From the NCBI GenBank assembly GCA_016124945.1, contig WGMT01000045.1, forward strand, positions 1 to 64,000: a DNA stretch of 64,000 bases, written 5' to 3'. This document shows, piece by piece, positions 19,653 through 28,030 of this stretch (positions within the stretch are counted from its first letter, which is position 1; every line of letters starts with the position of its first letter). Under the pieces are notes generated by a model. That model was not told the origin of the DNA, ran no database searches, and worked only from the letters and a program-made list of their open reading frames with translations. Position numbers and translations under genes: made by a program. Source of the stretch: a bacterium (GTDB lineage: Bacteria; Chloroflexota; Anaerolineae; Caldilineales; Caldilineaceae).

Positions 19653-20228
19653 CTAAGATTGAAGCCGATCTTTGAGCCGTTGCAGGCAGCGGGCGCGGAT
19701 GGGGCCGATGCTGCCTTCTGCGATCCCGAGTTGGTGGGCGATCTGGCTGTACGAAGGTTCTTCGGGGTCGAAGTAGAGAGCTGTGATCAACTCGCGGCAG
19801 CGTTCGTCCAGTGTCAACATGCCCTGGTTGATCCACTCCAGCGCTTCCCAGCGCTCAATGGGGTTCGTTGCGCTTTTGCCTAATGCCTGCAGATGTTCGC
19901 TAACGTCTGCGGCGCTGTCGATCTGTTCGTTGCGTTGCTTTTTCACGATGCGCCAGGTGTGGCGGCGTGCGACAACCGAAAGCCACGCGCCCAAGGAGCT
20001 GTCTTCGCGTAGGGAGTCCATCTGCTTAAGCAACGCTGTAAACGTAACTTGCACCACATCAGCGGCATCTGCATGTGAAAGGCCGTAGTTGAGCGGGATC
20101 GAGTAGATCAGCCGTTCGTAACGTTTGAGGATCTGCTGCCAGGCGTTGCTGTCACCTCTACGTGCCTGTTCAAGCAGTGCCCGGTCGATGTGCTCAACCG
20201 GATCGTATCTAGCGTCTGTGTCGGACAA
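19653..20228 (-). CDS. ECF-type RNA polymerase sigma factor
   Basis: 191 residues with sigma region 2 (YERLIYSIPLNYGLSHADAADVVQVTF...) and region 4 (LDERCRELITALYFDPEEPSYSQIAHQLGIAEGSIGPIRARCLQRL). Region 3 is absent, which defines the ECF class. The start is a TTG at 20228 with AAGGAAG six bases upstream; no in-frame ATG upstream is better placed. The rare start may keep expression low. First gene of the sigma/anti-sigma-like/CHAT cassette. Target promoters are unknown. Confidence 0.92.
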   Translation of the reverse strand: MSDTDARYDPVEHIDRALLEQARRGDSNAWQQILKRYERLIYSIPLNYGLSHADAADVVQVTFTALLKQMDSLREDSSLGAWLSVVARRHTWRIVKKQRNEQIDSAADVSEHLQALGKSATNPIERWEALEWINQGMLTLDERCRELITALYFDPEEPSYSQIAHQLGIAEGSIGPIRARCLQRLKDRLQS

Positions 20229-20254
20229 GGTGGACTTCCTTGGTGGTGGGGGGA

Positions 20255-20335
20255 AGAGATTGAGCGATTGAGAGATTGGGGGATTAGGGAACGGTTCGAG
20301 TACGCGATCCCTAATCTCTCAATCGCTCAATCTCT
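20255..20335. repeat. Inverted GATT-octamer arrays
   Basis: Left arm 20255-20290 and right arm 20308-20335 pair except for one extra 8-bp unit in the left arm; the spacing between GATT cores is 8 bp. It lies between the cyclase and sigma genes, both on the minus strand, upstream of the sigma gene's TTG start. Confidence 0.85.
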
Positions 20336-20374
20336 AGTCAAAAACCCCAATCTACATCTTCATAAAGCAATACT

Positions 20375-21022
20375 CTACCCTTCCACCGCCACCACGCGCA
20401 GTGGAAATGCATCCAGTCCGCGTACGGGGATGGGCAGGGCGTAGATTTGAACACGCGATTGTGTAAGTTGATCGAGATTGGCCAAGTTTTCGATCAATGG
20501 AATGCCGGCGCGGAAGAGCAGCAGGTGATTAACATTGGCATGTGTAGTATCGTGAGAAAGTTCCACGCCGCCGGAATCGACGCCCATAAGTTTGATCCCC
20601 TGCTCTACAATCCAGCGCAAGCCTTCGGTAGAGAAGTAACGGGTGTTGCCCATCTGCCCGAAGACGATGTCACCGCGGCGGATGCCGCCGGCTGCCTCTG
20701 CTGCGGCCTGTACTTGTTCTAGGGTGACACCGAATTCGGCTTCGGCGTTGCGCAGATCGAGGATCGCTGCTTCGCCGCACAGTTGATCCAGTGAAATCTG
20801 GGACAGGTCGGCGCCGTCTTTGAGGCAATGAAAGGGCGTTTCGATGTGGGTGCCTACATGGTTCATCAACTCCACGTCGGACATGATGTACCACTCGCCT
20901 GCGGGGCGTTGCTTGCCTTCCACTTCATGCAGGGCGTTGTGAATGTTTACCACGAATTTGCGTTCGGCGTCGGCGCGGGTCGGCTCGATGATCTGGGTCA
21001 GGTCGACAAGTTTGGGGGACAT
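20375..21022 (-). CDS. Cyclase / kynurenine-formamidase family hydrolase
   Basis: 215 residues of the PF04199 fold. The metal motif reads NHVGTHIETPFH (the usual Asp replaced by Glu), followed by AAILDLRN and GVDSGGVELSHDTTHAN. Members hydrolyse formylkynurenine or cyclic imides/amides; the exact substrate cannot be read. I set the start at the ATG at 21022 (MSPKLVDLTQ), which has GGAG seven bases upstream; the open frame extends to 21292 but that part has no family similarity. Confidence 0.85.
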   Translation of the reverse strand: MSPKLVDLTQIIEPTRADAERKFVVNIHNALHEVEGKQRPAGEWYIMSDVELMNHVGTHIETPFHCLKDGADLSQISLDQLCGEAAILDLRNAEAEFGVTLEQVQAAAEAAGGIRRGDIVFGQMGNTRYFSTEGLRWIVEQGIKLMGVDSGGVELSHDTTHANVNHLLLFRAGIPLIENLANLDQLTQSRVQIYALPIPVRGLDAFPLRVVAVEG

Positions 21023-21153
21023 GGTCGGCTCCGTCAAGAGATGAATGATGATTGATAAATGGGTGTCGTAGGGGCACGCGGTGATGGGAAGAAAGCGCGC
21101 TATCGAAGCGATGTCTGACGCCACCTCACACATGACCGTACAAGACCTGTGCG

Positions 21154-22659
21154 TTACACGGTGAGTTCGATTTCGGCGTGTGATTGCTCTTCGGGCAACA
21201 GGTAGGTGACGTAAATCATGTCTCCGTCGATGCTGATGTCCGGCGCGGGCAGGTTGCTCTGCACGTGGACAGTCAACCCCTGCAATTTCCACTGGTCTGC
21301 GCTCACGTCGTCTCCTTCGCTGGACGTAATTTCAAAGACGTAGGATCGGTGCATTTCGCCGTAGCGCTGTGCTGCCATCGGCAAAAATTGACCGATCATC
21401 GTCAGTTTTCCGGCTTCGGCGCGGGCTTCCACCGGCCCCAAATGGCGCAACCGCATCCAAGCCACTCCGCCGTCGGGCCGTGCCCAGTGCAGGGTAACGG
21501 GATGATACTGTGGGCTGTCTAGATTGGGGACGATGCCAAGATCCTTGCTTGTGAAGCGCAGCGACTCCGCACCCAGGATCACGTCCTTGCCGATCCAGGC
21601 GCTGGCAACGCGGTCGTGATCCGTGGGTAGGCGACGTTCGACTGTCCGCTCGTCTTGGAAGGCGTGTAGGTGGGGCAGGGTGTCGGCGGGGACTTCAGTA
21701 CCGACCAGCGCGATGGGTGGGCCGAAGACGAAGTCGTGACCGTGGGCGAACATGCCGTCGGCGTAGGGGAAGGGAGCGAGGTCGCGCCCGACTGCCAGCC
21801 AGATCGCCATGCCCAGCAACGCGCCATATTTGCGCATGTCCATGCCGTAGGTACGGCTGTACGGGCCGGCCACGTTGCCTAGCCCGGCATGGTAGAAGGC
21901 GCCCACATCGCGCCAGAGAGCGGCTTCCATCTTCGCTCCGTGGGTTGCGAGTTGTTCTGAAACGGCGTAGCGCCGCCAGAGGGCCAGTGCGTAGAAGTTG
22001 ACGCCGTAGTAGGTAGGCGAGTTGTATTCGTGGAAAGTGCCATAGCGGGCGAAAACGTCGTAGGCCGCCTGTCCAAACTCTTCACCCTCGGTGAACCATT
22101 CGGGGCGGTTGTAGCGCTTGCCCGCCCAGGTCATGAGCGCCGCTTTCATCAAGGCGATATTCGTGTAGTGCGGCGCGCAGCGATCTTTGGGTTCGCCTTC
22201 GATGGCCAGTTCGATGGCGCGATCGATGCGGGCGATCAGGTCGGCGGGCAGCCGGTCGCTGAATTCCTCTAGCGTTAACATCAACGTCGTGCCGATGAAC
22301 TGCCGCCAATTGGGATCGTAATGCCGCCAGACGATGGCGTCTGCCGGAGGATGGGCTTCTTGGGGTGAACGATACCAGGTGCCGTGGTAGGGCGTGCCAG
22401 GCTCGTCGAACTGGTAATCGAGCACCGCATTGAAGGTGCGCAGGGCGCGTTCATGATCGCCCTCGCGGTTGCGCATGAACAGCCCGAGCGCGTACCAAGA
22501 CGAGTTGCGCACACTGTGGTGGACAGGCCCGTCGAGATCCTCAGAGTCGAGGGCGAGGAGGGCATTGGCCGGATCCCAATATTGATCGGTCCAGGTGAGC
22601 GATTCCTCGGCAAGCGAACGGGCGTTGGGGGGTAATGTTTCCAGGGTGTTGGCAGCCAT
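21154..22659 (-). CDS. Predicted alpha/alpha-toroid protein
   Basis: 501 residues, no signal peptide. The N-terminal two thirds are helix-rich with aromatic clusters (NRPEWFTEGEEFGQAAYDVF, YNSPTYYGVNFYALALW), and the last third (from about 370) is beta-rich. This two-domain plan resembles heparinase II/III-like and other toroid polysaccharide lyases or glycosidases. I do not recognise a specific family or catalytic set. Start at the ATG at 22659 with GGAG ten bases upstream. The next gene in the transcript direction is the cyclase, 131 bp away, so a shared catabolic role is possible. Confidence 0.5.
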   Translation of the reverse strand: MAANTLETLPPNARSLAEESLTWTDQYWDPANALLALDSEDLDGPVHHSVRNSSWYALGLFMRNREGDHERALRTFNAVLDYQFDEPGTPYHGTWYRSPQEAHPPADAIVWRHYDPNWRQFIGTTLMLTLEEFSDRLPADLIARIDRAIELAIEGEPKDRCAPHYTNIALMKAALMTWAGKRYNRPEWFTEGEEFGQAAYDVFARYGTFHEYNSPTYYGVNFYALALWRRYAVSEQLATHGAKMEAALWRDVGAFYHAGLGNVAGPYSRTYGMDMRKYGALLGMAIWLAVGRDLAPFPYADGMFAHGHDFVFGPPIALVGTEVPADTLPHLHAFQDERTVERRLPTDHDRVASAWIGKDVILGAESLRFTSKDLGIVPNLDSPQYHPVTLHWARPDGGVAWMRLRHLGPVEARAEAGKLTMIGQFLPMAAQRYGEMHRSYVFEITSSEGDDVSADQWKLQGLTVHVQSNLPAPDISIDGDMIYVTYLLPEEQSHAEIELTV

Positions 22660-22697
22660 AGCTGTATGCTCCAGTTTCAGAGAGTCGTCAGCAGAAG

Positions 22698-22896
22698 TTG
22701 ATCCACGAAGGTACACGAAGGTACACGAAGACAGAGAAGAAAAAGCAGAAAATAGAACACAGATTACACAGATTTTCAGGATTCAGAAGACGATTAAAGC
22801 CAAATCCTTCTGGAAATCCTTTTAATCCGTGCAATCTGTGGATCTTCTTCTTTCTTCTTCGTGTTCCTTTGTGTACCTTCGTGGATCAATTTCTGG
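22698..22896. repeat. Self-complementary element, copy A
   Basis: About 200 bp bounded by TTGATCCACGAAGG and its inverse CCTTCGTGGATCAA. The interior has ACACGAAGGT-type and CACAGATT-type short repeats and could fold on itself. The same element recurs inverted at 24041-24280, with a core of about 100 bp nearly identical. It lies between the DUF4037 gene and the toroid gene. No open frame in it. Confidence 0.85.
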
Positions 22897-22905
22897 AAAC
22901 AAGGG

Positions 22906-24012
22906 TTAGGTATAGAGATCGCGCACTGTCGTGCGCAGTTTGGTCGATTCCAGGAAATCGGTGTTGTCGCTAAAAAGATCAATGCTGCCGATGAGCCGCT
23001 TTTGGGCGATCCGGTGCACCTGTGGATCTTCGATCCGGTCAATCAGGGCGTCGGCAAAACCATGCAGCGCGATGACCTGAAAGGGCCTGCTAAAGAACCA
23101 ACGTGCGTTTTCGGGCAGTGGATCTGTGATCCCAAGGCGGTTGTGCAGGCGAGCCAGTGCTTCATAGGCTAGGACGAGTGCGTCCTGGCGCGTTTGCCAC
23201 GTGTCGGCGGTGAGGGTGCGTTGCAGCGTCGCTGTGAACTCGGGTGCGCAGGCGAGCCGGTTGAACGCTGTGCCGAACCATTTGGGGTAGGGCGCGTACT
23301 GGCGTTCCATCAGGAAGCAAAGACGCATCACATCGCGCACCAGCCGCCCACCCAACAGCGCCGAACCGATCTCGTCGCCTACGAGGCCGGCGCGGCCCAT
23401 CAGGTGTTCTTCCTGGCCGATGCGCGCCCATGCCGCCGCCAGTAGATAGAGCCAGACATCGTGTGGGTACCAGGCAAAGCGGGCGCGGAACTCGGCCAGC
23501 CCAATCTCATCGTGGAAGACGCCCCCGGCTACAATCGTGCGCAACTTCTGTGTAGGAAAGGACAACCAATCCTCCGATGCAGGAGGGAGCGTCACCTCGA
23601 AGCCGAGATAGTCCTCGCAAAAGCGGTGGATCGACGTGACCTCGACGCGGTGGTTCACCGGCCCGCTGTCGGTTTCCACCAGTTGCTGCACGCCGCTGTC
23701 ATTGGGATCGGGTTCGCTGAAGTTGGTGGGATAGCCGCGGAACGAATTCGGCAATCGCCAACGCAACCGCTCGTGGACATCCGCCGCCTTCGCTGCATGA
23801 TCGGCGTCATCCAAAAAGAGCATCACCCGCGGCCCCCAATGGTGATCCGAAGACATCTCATCGTCGAAGCCCAGCACCTCGGATCCACTGCCCAGCAGCG
23901 CGGCCGCATAGCGTAGACGCGGGAAGTCGGCCTGCAATACAGGCTGCACCACCTCCCGATAAAACGCTTCGCTCAGTGCCAATCCCTGGACGAAGATTCC
24001 TTCCGATATCAT
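22906..24012 (-). CDS. DUF4037 nucleotidyltransferase-like protein
   Basis: 368 residues. Near the N-terminus LLGSGSEVLGFDDEMSSDHH matches the GS...D-x-D pattern of the polymerase-beta-type nucleotidyltransferase fold as seen in DUF4037, followed by a mostly helical C-terminal half that may be HEPN-like. The nucleotide substrate and target are unknown. I chose the ATG at 24012 (AAGGA eight bases upstream); the open frame further upstream is encoded by repeat copy B. The gene is exactly bracketed by two inverted copies of the same element, which suggests that it moved or was amplified as a unit. Confidence 0.75.
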   Translation of the reverse strand: MISEGIFVQGLALSEAFYREVVQPVLQADFPRLRYAAALLGSGSEVLGFDDEMSSDHHWGPRVMLFLDDADHAAKAADVHERLRWRLPNSFRGYPTNFSEPDPNDSGVQQLVETDSGPVNHRVEVTSIHRFCEDYLGFEVTLPPASEDWLSFPTQKLRTIVAGGVFHDEIGLAEFRARFAWYPHDVWLYLLAAAWARIGQEEHLMGRAGLVGDEIGSALLGGRLVRDVMRLCFLMERQYAPYPKWFGTAFNRLACAPEFTATLQRTLTADTWQTRQDALVLAYEALARLHNRLGITDPLPENARWFFSRPFQVIALHGFADALIDRIEDPQVHRIAQKRLIGSIDLFSDNTDFLESTKLRTTVRDLYT

Positions 24013-24040
24013 TGCAAGATCCTTGTCGGTTCGCGTGTTT

Positions 24041-24280
24041 TCCAGAAATTGATCCACGAAGGCACACGAAGATACACGAAGAGGATAGAAAATGTCACCG
24101 CAACGGTGCAAAGAACGTGAAGAAGAGAAGAGATCCACACATTACACGGATTAAAAGGATTTCCAGAAGGATTTGGCTTTAATCGTCTTCTGAATCCTGA
24201 AAATCTGTGTAATCCGTGTTCTATTTTCTGCTTTTTCTTCTCTGCCTTCGTGTATCTTTGTGTGTCTTCGTGGATCACTT
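24041..24280. repeat. Self-complementary element, copy B (inverted)
   Basis: Inverted copy of 22698-22896, sharing the GATCCACGAAGG ends and a core of about 100 bp that is almost base-for-base identical. A ~30-bp segment around 24090-24120 is not in copy A. It lies between the DUF4037 and YtcJ genes. Confidence 0.85.
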
Positions 24281-24314
24281 TCTATTTTTCATTCTCTGCG
24301 TCGGTATTCTCAGG

Positions 24315-25913
24315 TTACGCCAGCCCCGCGTTATGGACGATGTCACCGCCGAAGACGGTGGCCACGATGTCGGTCTCCAGGATGGCGGCAGGGTTGATGC
24401 TGAAAATATCTTGCGAGAGGACAACGAGATCGGCCAGTTTGCCCGGCGTAATCGTGCCCTTGATCTTCTCTTCGCTGCCTGCATAGGCCGCCCCCGCCGT
24501 GTAGGCCCACACCGCTTCGTGGACGGCGATACGCTCTTCGGGGATCCAGCCGTTGCCGCCGGGGGTGCCGTCGGCGCGGGTACGGGTCACCGCGGCGTGG
24601 ATGCCCTGGATCACGTCGGGCGTCTCCACCGGCGCGTCGGAACCGAAAGCGAGGATTGCGCCACTGTCCCACAGGGTGCGCCAGGCGTAGGCATAGCGGC
24701 TGCGTGTGCCCCAATTTTTGTCGGCCAGGAGCATGTCCTGTGTGCAGTGGATGGGCTGCATAGAGGCGATGACGCCCAATCCTGCGAAACGATCCAGATC
24801 GTCGGGATGGACGACCTGGGCGTGTTCGATGCGGTGGCGCAGGTTGAGCCCGATCCCGGCGCGGCGGCCGGCCTCAATGGCGTCGAGCACGACCCGATTG
24901 GCCATGTCACCGATGGCGTGGGTGAAGACGGGGAACCCGGCGCGCGTCGCCTTCTCCACCACGGCGCGCATGTGATCGGCGTCGGCCACGGCGATGCCAT
25001 AGTTGTTGGGTTCACCTTCGTAGGGATCGATCATCCACGCCGTGCGCGCGCCCAGCGCACCGTCGCTGAAGACTTTCACCGCACCGATGCGCAGGATTTC
25101 GTCGCCGATGCCGTACTGCAAGCCCAACTGAATCGCAGCGTCTAGATCCGCTTCAGGGATCTGGGCCATCACACGCAGTTTCAGTTCGCCCGTCTGCCGC
25201 ATCTGCTGCATGGCGCGTAGCGCCGCTCTGCCTTCAAGGTTGTGTACGCCCACAATGCCCATGCGGTGGACATTGTGCATGGCGGCGCGCACAGCATCTA
25301 CTGCTTCTTCGGGTGAGGGATCAGCCAAAAACTTGAACATCAAGCCCATGGCGTTCTCTTTGAGAATGCCGGTGGGTTCTCCCTGTTCGTCCTGTTCGAT
25401 TTCGCCGCCGTCGGGGTCGGGCGTCTGCGCGGTGACACCGGCCAGCGCCAAAGCTGTGCTGTTGGCCCAGCCCACATGCCCACACTTGCGGCGCAAAAAG
25501 ACGGGGTGCGCCGTGGTGATGGCGTCGAGATCGGTCTTGTGTGGGAAGTCGCCGTCGGCCCACACCGACTGATCCCAGCCGCGGCCTACGAGCCATTGGC
25601 CGGCAGCCGTCTCGGTGGCGCGGTCGCGCACCCGATCCTGCGCCGAAGCCAGCGTCGGCGTGTTCACCAGATCGATCTCGCGCAAGCTCAGCCCGTAAGA
25701 GAGGAAATGGATGTGGGCGTCGATGAAGCCGGGTGTCACCGTGCGCCCGCCTAGATCGATGGCGCGTCCTTCGCTGCTAAGGAGCGATCGCATGGCGTCG
25801 TCGTTGCCCAGGGCAAGGAATCGATCACCGGCGATGGCCACGGCGGTGGCGCGTGGATGGCGGCGATCCATGGTGTGGATGTCACCGTTGTAGAGAACCA
25901 GATCGGCATGCAC
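24315..25913 (-). CDS. YtcJ-like metal-dependent amidohydrolase
   Basis: 532 residues of the amidohydrolase superfamily. TPGFIDAHIHF carries the first metal-binding His pair; later come VKVFSDGALGART, VFTHAIGDMANR, RHRIEHAQVV and FGSDAPVETP with the last metal Asp. Family members hydrolyse N-acyl or urea-type bonds; the substrate is not evident. The start is a GTG at 25913 in frame with HADLVLYNG, with AAGGAG seven bases upstream. It follows the SpoIIM gene by 23 bp and is probably co-transcribed with it. Confidence 0.88.
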   Translation of the reverse strand: MHADLVLYNGDIHTMDRRHPRATAVAIAGDRFLALGNDDAMRSLLSSEGRAIDLGGRTVTPGFIDAHIHFLSYGLSLREIDLVNTPTLASAQDRVRDRATETAAGQWLVGRGWDQSVWADGDFPHKTDLDAITTAHPVFLRRKCGHVGWANSTALALAGVTAQTPDPDGGEIEQDEQGEPTGILKENAMGLMFKFLADPSPEEAVDAVRAAMHNVHRMGIVGVHNLEGRAALRAMQQMRQTGELKLRVMAQIPEADLDAAIQLGLQYGIGDEILRIGAVKVFSDGALGARTAWMIDPYEGEPNNYGIAVADADHMRAVVEKATRAGFPVFTHAIGDMANRVVLDAIEAGRRAGIGLNLRHRIEHAQVVHPDDLDRFAGLGVIASMQPIHCTQDMLLADKNWGTRSRYAYAWRTLWDSGAILAFGSDAPVETPDVIQGIHAAVTRTRADGTPGGNGWIPEERIAVHEAVWAYTAGAAYAGSEEKIKGTITPGKLADLVVLSQDIFSINPAAILETDIVATVFGGDIVHNAGLA

Positions 25914-25936
25914 AAATAGGCTCCTTGTCAATCGAT

Positions 25937-26887
25937 TTACTTCTTCAACCAGTAGAAATGAAGCAGCGCGCCGGTGCCCACGCCCACTGCGGTTTTGACA
26001 ATCCACGGCAGGCCGCTAGGGCTGATGAACCCTTCAATAATACCGGCAATGACGAGTAGGGGGACGCAACCCAGGATGAGGGAGACGGCAAGGCGGGCGC
26101 GCTGCACGAGGGCGTCTTTACGGCTCAGTAACCCAGGGCGGACAATCGCTTCGCCCACATAAAGCCCGCAGCCGCCGGCGAGGAAGATTACGCTCAATTC
26201 AATAAAACCGTGGGCCATCACAAACTCGACCAATCCACCGCTCATGTTGTGGGCTTGCAGCAGCCCAAAGACGCCGCCGATGTTCAGCCCATTGATGAGC
26301 AGGATGAAGAGAGTGAACAACCCCGCGGTAGCCGATCCGGCGAAAGCCATGAACATGACGCCGATGTTGTTGGTGAGGATTGCCGCCGCCGCCGCTGAGC
26401 GTACACTCGGCGCGATATCTGTCCACAGTTCGCCCTCTTCCACCGTCTGCACCAGCGCTTCGGTGTTAGCGGACGCCCCCAGGAAGGTGTAAACGCGGTC
26501 GGCGTCGGCGGCCACCATCGCAAAAGCTGCCAACGCCGGAATCAAGAAGACAAGAAACGAAATGGTGGTGTAGGGCAGCAGTTGGCGATAAAGCTGTGGA
26601 AAGGTGACGGTGAAGAACGTGCGCACCTGTTGCCGGCGCAACGGCTCTTCGCGGTAGATCAACCCGTGGGCGCGGGCCACCAGTTGGTTGAGGTAGCGTG
26701 TCACCTGGCCGCCGGGGAAGTCGCGCTGTGCTACGGCTAGATCCGAGGTGGCGCTGCGGTAGAGCATGCCCAGTTCGTAAAGATCGGCGGCAGAGAGTGT
26801 CTCCGCGCTACTCTTGGCGCGGTTCACCAGTGTTTCCAACTGCTGCCAATCGGCCTGCCGCCGTTGGATGAAGATTTCCATGCGCAT
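25937..26887 (-). CDS. SpoIIM-family integral membrane protein
   Basis: About 316 residues: an N-terminal helical region with the RRQADWQQLETLV start typical of the family, then five or six transmembrane helices with NNIGVMFMAFAGSATAGLFTLF and FVMAHGFIELSVIFLAGG. In sporulating firmicutes SpoIIM works in engulfment; in non-sporulating lineages it is usually beside RDD, MoxR and DUF58 genes with unknown envelope function. Here it is divergent from an RDD gene. MRMEIF at 26887 or MEIF at 26881 could be the start; neither has a strong ribosome site. Confidence 0.85.
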   Translation of the reverse strand: MRMEIFIQRRQADWQQLETLVNRAKSSAETLSAADLYELGMLYRSATSDLAVAQRDFPGGQVTRYLNQLVARAHGLIYREEPLRRQQVRTFFTVTFPQLYRQLLPYTTISFLVFLIPALAAFAMVAADADRVYTFLGASANTEALVQTVEEGELWTDIAPSVRSAAAAAILTNNIGVMFMAFAGSATAGLFTLFILLINGLNIGGVFGLLQAHNMSGGLVEFVMAHGFIELSVIFLAGGCGLYVGEAIVRPGLLSRKDALVQRARLAVSLILGCVPLLVIAGIIEGFISPSGLPWIVKTAVGVGTGALLHFYWLKK

Positions 26888-26907
26888 GAAAAACCTACTT
26901 TCGGCGT

Positions 26908-26955
26908 CTTGCGCTTTATGCAAGCTCTTTGGTGAAAGCTTGCGCTTTGAGCAAG
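26908..26955. promoter_or_regulatory. Two direct copies of a 17-bp dyad
   Basis: CTTGCGCTTTATGCAAG (26908-26924) and CTTGCGCTTTGAGCAAG (26939-26955) lie 31 bp apart, about three helical turns. Each is a dyad CTTGC-N7-GCAAG. They lie in the divergent spoIIM-RDD gap and fit a dimeric regulator binding cooperatively. No regulator gene is adjacent. Confidence 0.6.
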
Positions 26956-26980
26956 GATGTAGAGAATATAGAGACTAGGC

Positions 26981-27056
26981 GATTAGGGGATTTTAGATCG
27001 TGTACACGATCTAAAATCCCCTAATCTCTCAATCGCTTAATCTCTCAATCGCATTA
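26981..27056. repeat. Perfect 46-bp palindrome and octamer tail
   Basis: Arms 26981-27003 and 27004-27026 are perfectly inverted around TGTACA without a loop. TAATCTCT/CAATCGCT octamers continue to 27056. The palindrome sits in the divergent gap, 80 bp before the RDD start, so it is not simply a terminator. Confidence 0.85.
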
Positions 27057-27106
27057 CATCATGATAGTTTAGCGTGATTTCGCTGCATTCTCCAACAGGA
27101 AGTTTC

Positions 27107-27934
27107 ATGGATCGTCCCACCGGTTTTCTTGATCAAGCCTACTCGGTAGACACACCCGAAAATGTCACCTTTGCCCATGAGGTGGCGGGCATCGGCAACC
27201 GCTTTATTGCGGCTTTGATCGATTCGATCTTCATCGGGCTGGCCCTCTTTTTGCTCAACATTATCCTCTTTGCGGGGCTGGCTGTGGTTGGGTCAAACCT
27301 GCCCGAGCAGGCGCTGGATCCAGAGACGCCGGGCTGGATCGAAGGCTTTCTCATTGCCATCTATGCTCTGGTCAATTTTCTAATCTTCTGGGGCTACTAC
27401 ATCTTTTTTGAGTATGTTTGGAATGGGCAGACACCGGGCAAGCGCCTGGTGAAGATCCGCGTGCTGCGCATGGACGGTAACCCGGTGGGCTTCATCGATG
27501 TCGTGATCCGCAATCTGGTGCGTATCGTCGATTTTCTGCCCTCGGGCTACGGCGTCGGGTTGGTGGTGATGTTTGTCAATGGGCAGTCGCGACGATTGGG
27601 CGACTTTGCCGCCGGCACCTTCGTGGTGCGTGAACGGGCCGACGTGCCACTGAGCGGTCTGGTGAACCCCTCTTTTGGGTCACCTGCCGGGCCGGTTGCT
27701 GACACCGTGGACGAGCAACTGCTGCTACGTTTCGTCCACATCCGCCGCCTTACACCCCAAGACAATGAACTGATCCGCGAGGTGTTACAGCGTCATCGTA
27801 GCAGTAGTATCAGCGAAAACACAGCCCTGCGTTTGGCCGAAAGCATCGCCGCCAAGCTCGAAGTGGATCCACCGCCCTACCTGGGCGCGGTTCAGTTTTT
27901 ACAAGACGTGCGACGAGCGTATCAGCAGATTTGA
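27107..27934 (+). CDS. RDD family membrane protein
   Basis: About 275 residues. The RDD signature appears as GIGNRFIAALIDSIFIG (Arg-Asp core) in the first helix, with two more helices and WNGQTPGKRLVKIRVLRMDG before the third. A cytoplasmic helical tail of about 100 residues (EQLLLRFVHIRRLTPQDNELI) follows. The role is unknown; some RDD proteins carry ions. ATG at 27107 with AGGAAG upstream. Its TGA stop begins a GACGACG heptamer array. It is divergent from SpoIIM, its usual neighbour. Confidence 0.88.
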   Translation: MDRPTGFLDQAYSVDTPENVTFAHEVAGIGNRFIAALIDSIFIGLALFLLNIILFAGLAVVGSNLPEQALDPETPGWIEGFLIAIYALVNFLIFWGYYIFFEYVWNGQTPGKRLVKIRVLRMDGNPVGFIDVVIRNLVRIVDFLPSGYGVGLVVMFVNGQSRRLGDFAAGTFVVRERADVPLSGLVNPSFGSPAGPVADTVDEQLLLRFVHIRRLTPQDNELIREVLQRHRSSSISENTALRLAESIAAKLEVDPPPYLGAVQFLQDVRRAYQQI

Positions 27935-27959
27935 CGACGGACGACCGACGACCGTCGTC
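27933..27959 (+). terminator. GACGACG hairpin overlapping the RDD stop codon
   Basis: Three GACGAC(G/C) heptamers and an inverted GTCGTC form a stem (GACGACGG/CCGTCGTC) with an 11-base loop, followed by TTTCATTC. The first two bases belong to the TGA stop. Confidence 0.65.
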
Positions 27960-28030
27960 TTTCATTCCCCCAAGATTATAAGCCCAAACCATCTCCGTAT
28001 TATCCGTCTACGCACCAAAGGAGTATCTCC

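Noticed and set aside
22698..24280. A complete composite transposon
   Set aside because: No transposase or integrase gene lies in or beside the two inverted copies, and I see no clear target-site duplication; kept as a repeat pair.
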